The notes beneath the pieces were generated by a model, which worked only from the letters and a program-made list of their open reading frames with translations, had not been told where the DNA came from and searched no databases. The position numbers were made by a program, and so were the translations under genes. DNA of 5,311 nucleotides from an uncultured Atopobium sp. (lineage in GTDB: Bacteria; Actinomycetota; Coriobacteriia; Coriobacteriales; Atopobiaceae): assembly GCA_946647055.1 (NCBI GenBank), contig CAMPCT010000158.1, forward strand, positions 1 through 5,311, read 5' to 3'. Positions 1 through 5,311 of this stretch are shown piece after piece (positions within the stretch are counted from its first letter, which is position 1; each line of letters begins with the position of its first letter).

Positions 1-1
1 G

Positions 2-838
2 AACCTGTGCGGCCTGCCCGGCGCCTCCCGCAAGGCCGACTACATCATCACCGGCATGTGGGCCAAGAAGGCCTGCCAGGAGGCCGGCCGCTTCATCGAC
101 GCCCAGGCCATCGCCAGCAGCGCCGACGAGACCTTCACCTACATCCCCGACTGCTCCGACCTCCCCGTCCGCGAGGACGCCGACTACGTCTACATCTGCG
201 AGAACAACACCATCTACGGCACGGTGTACCACGAGCTGCCCGACACCAAGGGCAAGCTGCTGGTCTCCGACGTGAGCTCGATGTTCCTCTCGCAGCCGCA
301 CGACGTGGCTCGCTACGGCGTCATCTACGGCGGCGTGCAGAAGAACGTGGGCCCCGCGGGCCTGGTCATCAGCGTCATCCGCGAGGACCTCATCCCCACC
401 GAGGACCTGCCGGGCGTCCCCACCATGCTGCAGTGGAAGACCCAGGCCGACGCCGGCTCGCTCTACAACACGCCCAACTGCTGGGCCATCTACGTGTGCG
501 GCAAGGTCTTCAAGTGGGTCGCCGCCAAGGGCGGCCTCGAGGCCATGCGCGAGCTCAACGTCGCCAAGGCCAAGGTCCTCTACGACTTCCTCGACGAGTC
601 CAAGCTCTTCAAGGGCACCGTGCGCGCCTGCGACCGCTCGCTCATGAACGTCCCGTTCGTGACCGGCGACAAGGACCTCGACGCGCAGTTCGTCAAGGAG
701 GCCACGGCGGCTGGCTTCGTCAACCTCAAGGGCCACCGCAGCGTGGGCGGCATGCGCGCGTCCATCTACAACGCCATGCCCATCGAGGGCGTCCAGGCCC
801 TCGTCGCCTTCATGAAGGACTTCGAGGCCCGCAACTAG
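2..838 (+). CDS. serC: Phosphoserine aminotransferase, 5'-truncated by the window edge
   Basis: SerC is a PLP-dependent class-V aminotransferase that makes O-phospho-L-serine from 3-phosphohydroxypyruvate and glutamate, the second step of serine synthesis, in the cytoplasm. The frame is open from base 2 to the stop at 836-838, giving 278 visible residues. From memory of E. coli SerC (about 360 residues), roughly 85 N-terminal residues are missing, so the ATG at 56 is internal. The visible part matches the family to its C-terminus. It has the Trp that stacks on PLP (codon 59-61), the Thr of NNTIYG (209-211), the Asp of SDVSS that contacts the pyridine nitrogen (269-271), the PLP-binding Lys in GGVQKNVGPAG (341-343, preceded by Gln) and the Asn-Thr pair of YNTP (467-472). 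The substrate-side segment KGHRSVGGMRASIYNAMP lies near the end. No frameshift or missing catalytic residue is seen. It is followed 48 bases later by serA, so one transcript is likely. Identification is firm. Confidence 0.97.
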   Translation, partial: NLCGLPGASRKADYIITGMWAKKACQEAGRFIDAQAIASSADETFTYIPDCSDLPVREDADYVYICENNTIYGTVYHELPDTKGKLLVSDVSSMFLSQPHDVARYGVIYGGVQKNVGPAGLVISVIREDLIPTEDLPGVPTMLQWKTQADAGSLYNTPNCWAIYVCGKVFKWVAAKGGLEAMRELNVAKAKVLYDFLDESKLFKGTVRACDRSLMNVPFVTGDKDLDAQFVKEATAAGFVNLKGHRSVGGMRASIYNAMPIEGVQALVAFMKDFEARN

Positions 839-844
839 GCAAGG

Positions 845-867
845 GGCCGCGCGAGGCTCGCGCGGCC
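845..867 (+). promoter_or_regulatory. Perfect inverted repeat in the serC-serA gap
   Basis: GGCCGCGCGA (845-854) and TCGCGCGGCC (858-867) are exact reverse complements around a three-base GGC loop. In RNA this gives a 10-bp, almost all G-C hairpin seven bases after the serC stop. No T-run follows; the next bases are ACAGATAAGGAG, leading into the serA ribosome binding site. It is therefore unlikely to be a strong intrinsic terminator. A 3'-end stabiliser of serC mRNA, or a partial pause or attenuation site tuning serA relative to serC, would fit better. The structure is seen directly; the role is inferred. Confidence 0.6.
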
Positions 868-886
868 ACAGATAAGGAGCATCGCC

Positions 887-2059
887 ATGTACAAGGTCAA
901 CTGCATGAACGTCATCGCCAAGGTCGGCACCGACCAGCTGGGCGAGAACTACCAGATCGTCGACTCCCTCGACGAGGCCGACATCGCCATGGTGCGCAGC
1001 GCCAAGCTCCATGACACGCAGTTCCCGCCCTCGCTGCTCGCCATCGGCCGCGCCGGCGCCGGCGTCAACAACATCCCGCTCGACCGCTGCGCCGACGAGG
1101 GCATCGTCGTCTTCAACACCCCCGGTGCCAACGCCAACTCCGTCAAGGAGGCCGTCATCGCGGCGCTGCTCATGGCCTCGCGCGACTACGTGGGCGGCAT
1201 CGAGTGGGTCCGCGAGAACAGCGACGACCCCGACGTGGGCAAGTCCGCCGAGAAGGCCAAGAAGCAGTTCGCGGGCAACGAGATCGCCGGCAAGACCATC
1301 GGCGTCGTCGGCCTGGGAGCCATCGGCGCCCTGGTCGCCAACGCCGCCCGCAGCCTTGGCATGAAGGTCCTCGGCTACGACCCGTACCTCTCGATCAAGG
1401 CCGCCTGGAGCCTCGACCGCCACGTCAAGCACGTCACCAACCTCGACGACGTCCTCACCGGCAGCGACTTCGTCACCATCCACGTGCCCGCCATGCCCTC
1501 GACCAAGGGCATGATCGGCCGCGAGCAGATCGCCAAGATGAAGGACGGGGTCATCTTCCTCAACTTCTCGCGCGACTCGCTCGTCGACGAGCAGGCCATG
1601 GCGGAGGCCCTCGAGGACGGTCACGTCGCCCGCTACGTCACCGACTTCGCCAACTCGGTCTCGGCCAACATGAAGAACTCCATCGTCCTCCCCCACCTGG
1701 GCGCCTCCACCGACGAGGCCGAGGACCGCTGCGCCATCATGGCCGCCAACGAGCTCAAGGACTACGTCGAGAACGGCAACATCGTCAACTCGGTCAACTT
1801 TGGCATGGTTGACCTCGGCCCCATCACGGGTGACGCCCGCGTGGCGGTCATCCACAAGAACGTCCCCAACATGATCGGCAAGATCACCGGCGTGCTGTCC
1901 GGCGCCGGCGTCAACATCGAGAACATGGGCAACAAGAGCACGAAGGACAACGCCTACACGCTCATCGAGGTCACCGGCGAGGTCGCCCCCGAGGTCGCCG
2001 ACCAGATCGCCGCCATCGACGACGTCATTCGCGTGCGCGTCATCGAGGCCGCCAAGTAG
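887..2059 (+). CDS. serA: D-3-phosphoglycerate dehydrogenase with C-terminal ACT domain
   Basis: SerA oxidises 3-phosphoglycerate with NAD+ to 3-phosphohydroxypyruvate, the first step of serine synthesis, feeding SerC encoded just upstream. The protein has 390 residues, the short type without the extra ASB domain. The substrate-site segment GRAGAGVNNI is at 54-63, the Rossmann loop GLGAIG at 142-147 with the NAD-binding acidic residue D165, and the conserved catalytic Arg is R229 (FSRDSLVDE). The catalytic His is H270 in HLGAST. The ACT domain spans about 318-388. Its H323, N325 and N343 match in kind and spacing the serine-binding His344, Asn346 and Asn364 of E. coli SerA, so feedback inhibition by L-serine is plausible. 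The usual DVFxxEP motif, which carries the catalytic Glu, is replaced by TDFANSVSA (252-260). The ATG at 887 is chosen because AAGGAG (874-879) lies seven bases before it; the next ATG (905) lacks such a site. Confidence in function is high. Confidence 0.96.
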   Translation: MYKVNCMNVIAKVGTDQLGENYQIVDSLDEADIAMVRSAKLHDTQFPPSLLAIGRAGAGVNNIPLDRCADEGIVVFNTPGANANSVKEAVIAALLMASRDYVGGIEWVRENSDDPDVGKSAEKAKKQFAGNEIAGKTIGVVGLGAIGALVANAARSLGMKVLGYDPYLSIKAAWSLDRHVKHVTNLDDVLTGSDFVTIHVPAMPSTKGMIGREQIAKMKDGVIFLNFSRDSLVDEQAMAEALEDGHVARYVTDFANSVSANMKNSIVLPHLGASTDEAEDRCAIMAANELKDYVENGNIVNSVNFGMVDLGPITGDARVAVIHKNVPNMIGKITGVLSGAGVNIENMGNKSTKDNAYTLIEVTGEVAPEVADQIAAIDDVIRVRVIEAAK

Positions 2060-2085
2060 GATATAGTTCTATCCCGAAACCGTCT

Positions 2086-2122
2086 GGGGACGTTCCCATC
2101 GCGGGGACGTCCCCTCTCTCTT
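2086..2122 (+). terminator. Probable intrinsic terminator of the serine unit
   Basis: GGGGACGTTCCC (2086-2097) pairs over all 12 positions (11 Watson-Crick and one G-U) with GGGGACGTCCCC (2103-2114) across a five-base ATCGC loop. TCTCTCTT follows at 2115-2122. This is a stable stem and a pyrimidine tail, 26 bases after the serA stop. The tail is only half T, which weakens the terminator call. Each arm is also nearly or fully self-complementary (GGGGACGTCCCC is a perfect 12-bp palindrome), so it could alternatively be a pair of protein-binding sites in front of the next gene. Confidence 0.6.
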
Positions 2123-2133
2123 CGAAGGGGAGG
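2113..2133 (+). promoter_or_regulatory. Ribosome binding site of the 301-residue gene inside a possible hairpin
   Basis: The ribosome binding site AAGGGGAGG (2125-2133) lies four bases before the ATG at 2138. CCTCTC (2113-2118) can pair with GGGAGG (2128-2133, one G-U), and CT (2120-2121) with AG (2126-2127), around a four-base loop with T2119 bulged. The whole GGAGG core would then be paired. The left arm overlaps the tail of the upstream terminator stem by only two bases, so both structures might coexist or compete. This is pairing seen by eye; no folding energy was computed. Confidence 0.4.
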
Positions 2134-2137
2134 CGTC

Positions 2138-3043
2138 ATGCTTTCCAGGGTCCACTGCCTGTATCCGCAAGCCCTCGTCTTCGTGCTCGTCATCGCGACC
2201 TTCATGCGCCTCAAGGCCCTGCGGCGCGCCCACCGCCCCCGCCGCGTGGGGACGATGCTCTGGGTCTACCTGTTCGCGGTGACCCTCGAGCTCTCGTACT
2301 CCACGTGCCTGCTCGGCAGCGTCCAGTGCGACGTCGTCACCTGGTACGTCTTCTGCACCGCCCTCGCCCTGCTCGGCCTCGTCGTCCTCAAGCGGGACGA
2401 CCTCATCGACGCCACCCTCACGCAGATGATCTCCGACGAGGAGGGCCTCGCCGTGGCGACCGCGAACCACCGCAGGAGCTCGGCCGTCGCGATTGCCGTC
2501 GCCTGTGTCCTCACCGCCGTCGCCGCCGTCCTCCCCCGGTTCCTCCTGGGGCTTCCGGGCGGCGTGTCGGACGCCCTTCCCCTCGTCGCCGCCAGCGTGA
2601 TCCTGCCCGTCGGCCTCATGCTCCTCGGCCGTGGCGGCGGCCTTGGGCCCGCGCTCGCGTCCATCGCGATCACGGCGGCGGGCTGCGTGCAGGCGAGCAT
2701 GCTCGCGGACGGCGTCCCCTTCTCGCTGCTGGACGACATGGGAGCGCTCTTCTCGAGCTTCCTGCGTGGCCAGACCCCGCTCGCCCTCACCCAGCCGGTC
2801 CTCTGGTCGGCCATCCTCGCGGGCATCGCCGTCGCGCTCTGCGCCGTGCTCTTCAGGCTCCCCACCGTGGTTCCCCCCGAGCCCGAGAGGCCTGCGGACG
2901 AGACTGCCGAAGACGAGGACGAGGAGGCGGCCTCGCTGCCCGACGCGGACTCCGAGCCGGAGCCCGTCGCAGACTCCGAGCTGGAGCCCGTCGCAGACCC
3001 CGAGCCCTCCCCGGATGGAGAGTCTGTCACCACGAGGGAGTAG
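2138..3043 (+). CDS. Polytopic membrane protein resembling the LTA-synthase membrane domain, with acidic C-terminal tail
   Basis: This 301-residue protein has no domain I can name from a motif. About seven hydrophobic helices are visible, near 8-24, 38-56, 66-84, 114-132, 144-164, 169-188 and 220-240. Positive charges at 24-36 and 111-113 suggest an outside N-terminus and a cytoplasmic C-terminus. Residues 247-301 form a tail with 22 Asp/Glu, only two Arg, many Pro and no aromatic residue, and include a tandem octapeptide ADSE(P/L)EPV. The membrane part resembles helices 1-7 of the downstream enzyme. W42, C57, G60, D65 and R86-D87-x-L-x-D91 match that protein at a constant offset of five, while GGL (167-169), P194 and D199 fall at identical numbers in both. 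It lacks helix 8 and the catalytic domain, so enzymatic activity is not expected. The ATG at 2138 is supported by AAGGGGAGG (2125-2133). The next gene starts 29 bases after its stop, so co-transcription is likely. A partner or regulator of that enzyme, or a degenerate duplicate, are both possible. Confidence 0.88.
   Translation: MLSRVHCLYPQALVFVLVIATFMRLKALRRAHRPRRVGTMLWVYLFAVTLELSYSTCLLGSVQCDVVTWYVFCTALALLGLVVLKRDDLIDATLTQMISDEEGLAVATANHRRSSAVAIAVACVLTAVAAVLPRFLLGLPGGVSDALPLVAASVILPVGLMLLGRGGGLGPALASIAITAAGCVQASMLADGVPFSLLDDMGALFSSFLRGQTPLALTQPVLWSAILAGIAVALCAVLFRLPTVVPPEPERPADETAEDEDEEAASLPDADSEPEPVADSELEPVADPEPSPDGESVTTRE
2945..2992 (+). repeat. Two tandem 24-bp in-frame repeats (octapeptide ADSExEPV)
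   Basis: The 24-base units at 2945-2968 and 2969-2992 differ at two bases and encode ADSEPEPV and ADSELEPV, residues 270-285 of the upstream membrane protein. A third, degraded unit encoding ADPEPSP follows at 2993-3013. The unit is a multiple of three, so copy-number change by slippage would lengthen or shorten the acidic tail without breaking the frame. Confidence 0.85.
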
Positions 3044-3051
3044 CGGGGCAC

Positions 3052-3057
3052 AAGGAG
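3052..3057 (+). promoter_or_regulatory. Ribosome binding site of the LTA-synthase-family gene, unusually far from its ATG
   Basis: AAGGAG at 3052-3057 is the only good Shine-Dalgarno match in the short gap after the stop at 3041-3043. It lies 15 bases before the ATG at 3073, well beyond the usual five to nine. No ATG, GTG or TTG in the same frame lies closer. The next in-frame candidates, GTG 3103 and ATG 3160, have no such site and would cut into the first membrane helix region. The 3073 start is thus the best choice, with possibly reduced initiation efficiency. Confidence 0.55.
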
Positions 3058-3072
3058 TACCATCTACCCATC

Positions 3073-5226
3073 ATGCTCGCGAACCTGGACATACCACTTG
3101 GCGTGCGCATCCTCCTGAGGCTGCTTCCCCCTGCCATCGGGGTCATCACCCTCGTCATCATGCTCGTCAGGCATCATGACGACGACCGCGCCTCCCGCTC
3201 GACCCGCTACTGGGTCATCCTCTTCATCGCCCTCCTCCTTGCCGCAGCCGTCTCCTGCGTCACGGGCGTCGTCAAGGCAGACACCCTGGCGGTCCTGGCA
3301 TACTCCCTCGTCTGCACCCTCGCCGGCCTGCTCGTCACCGCACGCGACGAGCTCCTCGACATGGTCGACGACCTGCCCACGTCACGCAGGGTCCTCTGGC
3401 GTCTGAGCCTGCGCGTCGCGGCGTTCTCCTGCGCCGTCGGCATGTCGTTCTTGGCGCTCGAGATTCCCTGGAACACCTTTGGCACCCCCACCAACACCAC
3501 CTCGGCCCAGGTGGAGGTCGCCTACATCGCCGCGATTCTGTTCACCCTCTGGCTCATCAACCAGCTCCACGGCGGCCTTCCCGCCCTGGGGGTCGTGTTC
3601 TTCGCGTTCTGCGGCTTTGCCCAGCACCTCGTGCTCACGCTCAACAACTCCCCCATCACGCCGTCCGACGTCCTCGCCCTGCGCACGGCGGCCGCCGTGT
3701 CGGGAGGCTACGTCTACACCGTCACCTCACGACCCCTCCTGGGCATCATGTGCGCCGCGGTGGGAATCGCCGGCCTCGCCTTCGTGCGTCCCATGCGCCA
3801 CATCGACCAGTACGGCGAGGAAGAGGAGCTCGGCACCGGCATACGCGTGCTGCGCATCCTGAGCTCCGTCGCCGGCGTCGCGTGCGCCATCGGCTTCGTC
3901 TGGGTGCTCGTCAACGTCAACCTCCTCTCGTTCTTTGGCATCCAGATGGACTACTGGCCCTCCACGATCATGGAGACCTACAGCGAGCAGGGCCTGGCAT
4001 CCACCTTCGTCTCGGCCGCGCAGGACCTCAAGATCAAGCGTCCCGCGGGCTTCACCGCGAGCGCCGCCTCGGATCGCAGGGAGGAGCTGGCCCAGGAGTT
4101 CGATGCCACGACGGACCGCCTTGCCGCCGAGAAGCAGTTCACCGACGAGCAGCCCAGCGTCGTCGTGATCATGAACGAGACCTTCTCGGACCTCTCCGTC
4201 CTCGACGGGCTCCATGCCGGCTACGAGGGACCCAGCTTCTTCACGACGGGCTTCCCCGACGCCCTCTCGCGCGGAAGGCTCTACGTCTCGGTCAAGGGCG
4301 GCGGAACGTGCAACACCGAGTTCGAGTTCCTCACCGGCAACCAGTTCGCCTTCGTGGGCGTGGGCAAGAGCCCCTACGCCATGTATGACTTCACCGACGT
4401 CGACAACCTTGCGCGGCAGATGGGCGAGATGGGCTACGCGACCACCGCGATCCATCCCAACCTGCCCACCAACTGGAACCGCGAGAGCGTCTACGCGCAG
4501 ATGGGCTTCGACCGCTTCGTGACCATCCAGGACTTTGCCGACGCCCCCATCTTCCACAACGGCGTCACCGACGGTGCGACCTACGAAAAGGTGCTCGAGC
4601 TGCTCGCGTCATCCAGCGGGCCGCAGTTCATCTTCGACGTGACCATGCAGAACCACTCGAGCTACGACAAGAACGACATCCCCGAGGACCGCCTCACGCA
4701 TGTCGTGCCCACGGACTACGACGACTCCGAGCACAATTCGGAGCTCAACGAGTACCTCTCGTGCATCCAGGCGTCCGATGGGGACCTCGCCACGTTCGTG
4801 GCGGCGCTCAAGGAGCTGGACCGCCCCGTCATCCTGGTGTTCTTTGGCGACCACCAGCCCTACTTCACGAACGACTACAACGACGACCTCTTCGCAAACG
4901 AGCCGGATGGCCCCGAGCATCAGGCGCGCGTCTACCAGACCGCCTATGTCATCTGGGCGAACTACGACGTTGCTGGCAACGACCAGACGGGCGCCGTCCT
5001 CGACACGAGCACCGGGTTCCTGTCGTCCATGGTCCTTGACTACATGGGAGCCCCACTCACCAGCTACCAGAAGGCCAAGCTCATGCTCCAGAGGAGCGTC
5101 CCCGCCGTCTTTGCCTACGGATACCTCACGTCGGACGGGTCGTGGCACGCGCTCAACGAGAGCATGGAGGCCCGCGACGACCTCGCGCGGATCCAATACC
5201 TCGAGTTTGCCCTCAAGGTCAACTAG
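3073..5226 (+). CDS. LTA-synthase / phosphoglycerol-transferase family membrane enzyme
   Basis: This 717-residue protein has the architecture of the LtaS/MdoB family: N-terminal membrane helices and an extracellular alkaline-phosphatase-like (sulfatase-fold) domain. Members transfer glycerol phosphate, usually from phosphatidylglycerol, to teichoic-acid or glycan acceptors outside the membrane. About eight helices are visible near 17-33, 46-66, 70-89, 111-129, 148-163, 168-190, 221-238 and 262-288, more than the five of S. aureus LtaS. The catalytic domain runs from about 361 (VVVIMNETFSD) to about 690. E369, T412 in GGGTCNTEFE, and D593-H594 in FFGDHQP fit the LtaS metal ligands and nucleophile E255, T300, D475 and H476. 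H461, W468, R470 and H528 fit the substrate residues H347, W354, R356 and H416, with identical 7- and 2-residue spacing in the first three. The catalytic set looks complete. The exact acceptor (lipoteichoic acid or another surface polymer) cannot be read from sequence. The frame stays open upstream to about 2305, but that part overlaps the preceding gene and is Arg/Pro-rich shadow. The start is the ATG at 3073. Confidence 0.92.
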   Translation: MLANLDIPLGVRILLRLLPPAIGVITLVIMLVRHHDDDRASRSTRYWVILFIALLLAAAVSCVTGVVKADTLAVLAYSLVCTLAGLLVTARDELLDMVDDLPTSRRVLWRLSLRVAAFSCAVGMSFLALEIPWNTFGTPTNTTSAQVEVAYIAAILFTLWLINQLHGGLPALGVVFFAFCGFAQHLVLTLNNSPITPSDVLALRTAAAVSGGYVYTVTSRPLLGIMCAAVGIAGLAFVRPMRHIDQYGEEEELGTGIRVLRILSSVAGVACAIGFVWVLVNVNLLSFFGIQMDYWPSTIMETYSEQGLASTFVSAAQDLKIKRPAGFTASAASDRREELAQEFDATTDRLAAEKQFTDEQPSVVVIMNETFSDLSVLDGLHAGYEGPSFFTTGFPDALSRGRLYVSVKGGGTCNTEFEFLTGNQFAFVGVGKSPYAMYDFTDVDNLARQMGEMGYATTAIHPNLPTNWNRESVYAQMGFDRFVTIQDFADAPIFHNGVTDGATYEKVLELLASSSGPQFIFDVTMQNHSSYDKNDIPEDRLTHVVPTDYDDSEHNSELNEYLSCIQASDGDLATFVAALKELDRPVILVFFGDHQPYFTNDYNDDLFANEPDGPEHQARVYQTAYVIWANYDVAGNDQTGAVLDTSTGFLSSMVLDYMGAPLTSYQKAKLMLQRSVPAVFAYGYLTSDGSWHALNESMEARDDLARIQYLEFALKVN

Positions 5227-5233
5227 CCTCGCC

Positions 5234-5293
5234 CCGGTACAGGTCGCAAATCCGGAGCCGTACCCGGTACAGGTCGCATTCTCGGAGCCGTAC
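5234..5293 (+). repeat. Two tandem 30-bp repeats with inverted-repeat ends after the LTA-synthase-family gene
   Basis: Unit 1 (5234-5263) and unit 2 (5264-5293) are 26/30 identical and differ only at four consecutive inner bases. Both read CCGGTACAGGTCGCA, then a variable core, then CGGAGCCGTAC. A third unit starts with CCGG at 5294 and then diverges. GGTAC near the start of each unit can pair with GTACC at its end and junction (5236-5240 with 5260-5264, 5266-5270 with 5290-5294). The junction itself is a perfect 11-bp inverted repeat, GTACC-C-GGTAC (5260-5270). It begins seven bases after the stop codon. No T-run is visible, so terminator function is uncertain; an intergenic dispersed repeat or processed 3' element is possible. 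The remaining 18 bases of the window are GC-rich, and I see nothing else in them. Confidence 0.75.
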
Positions 5294-5311
5294 CCGGCCC
5301 GGGAGGCCCCA

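Noticed and set aside
905..907. Alternative start of serA at the second ATG
   Set aside because: It has no ribosome binding site at a proper distance, while the ATG at 887 has AAGGAG seven bases before it and keeps the N-terminal strand of the fold.
7..1014. Long open frame on the + strand across serC and the serA start
   Set aside because: Its product is dominated by Arg, His and Gly with no recognisable motif, and it overlaps serC in a different frame. It is a high-GC shadow.
2062..2067. TATAGT as a possible -10 box after serA
   Set aside because: It is one base from TATAAT, but no -35-like hexamer lies 16-18 bases upstream, and a transcript from it would run straight through the 2086-2114 hairpin. 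Too weak to list as a promoter.
2305..3072. In-frame open extension upstream of the LTA-synthase-family gene, which would make a 973-residue protein
   Set aside because: This stretch overlaps the 301-residue gene in another frame, is Arg/Pro/Gly-rich as expected of a shadow frame in high-GC DNA, and has no domain. AAGGAG and the ATG at 3073 begin the hydrophobic part.
3727..4557. Long open frame on the - strand inside the LTA-synthase-family gene; a similar one lies at 4609-5196
   Set aside because: Both are opposite the well-supported catalytic domain, have skewed Gly/Val/Glu/Arg composition, and show no family motif.
5234..5293. Start of a CRISPR array
   Set aside because: The two 30-base units abut directly with no spacer between them, so they are tandem repeats and not repeat-spacer units.

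Overview
The window is a high-GC bacterial fragment with strong G/C preference at third codon positions. All genes lie on the + strand. The codon bias, the serC-serA pair and the lipoteichoic-acid-synthase-type protein suggest an anaerobic, high-GC Gram-positive bacterium. A Coriobacteriia-type actinobacterium (Olsenella, Collinsella or Atopobium relatives) is my best guess. This is inferred from protein style; no rRNA or other marker is present.

Layout. Positions 2-838 hold the 3' three quarters of serC (phosphoserine aminotransferase), cut by the window edge. A 48-base gap with a perfect 10-bp hairpin leads to serA (887-2059), a 390-residue 3-phosphoglycerate dehydrogenase with a C-terminal ACT domain. 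The two enzymes catalyse consecutive steps of L-serine synthesis: SerA oxidises 3-phosphoglycerate and SerC transaminates the product. The last enzyme, SerB, is not in the window. A strong hairpin with a pyrimidine tail (2086-2122) probably ends this unit.

The second unit concerns the cell envelope. It starts with a 301-residue polytopic membrane protein (2138-3043) ending in a very acidic tail. After 29 bases comes a 717-residue LTA-synthase/phosphoglycerol-transferase-family enzyme (3073-5226), with about eight membrane helices and an extracellular alkaline-phosphatase-fold domain whose metal and substrate residues are all visible. After its stop codon lie two 30-bp tandem repeats (5234-5293), and the window ends in GC-rich non-coding sequence.

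The most interesting point is that the 301-residue protein is not an arbitrary neighbour. It aligns along its length with the N-terminal membrane domain of the downstream enzyme: 17 identities in 52 ungapped positions around helices 2-3, plus shared GGL and P-x4-D motifs at the same residue numbers. It stops after helix 7, where the enzyme has a short acidic cytoplasmic loop followed by helix 8 and the catalytic domain. It therefore looks like a non-catalytic paralogue of the enzyme's membrane module, co-transcribed with it and carrying an acidic cytoplasmic tail. Its function is unknown; a partner or regulator of the synthase is an inference.
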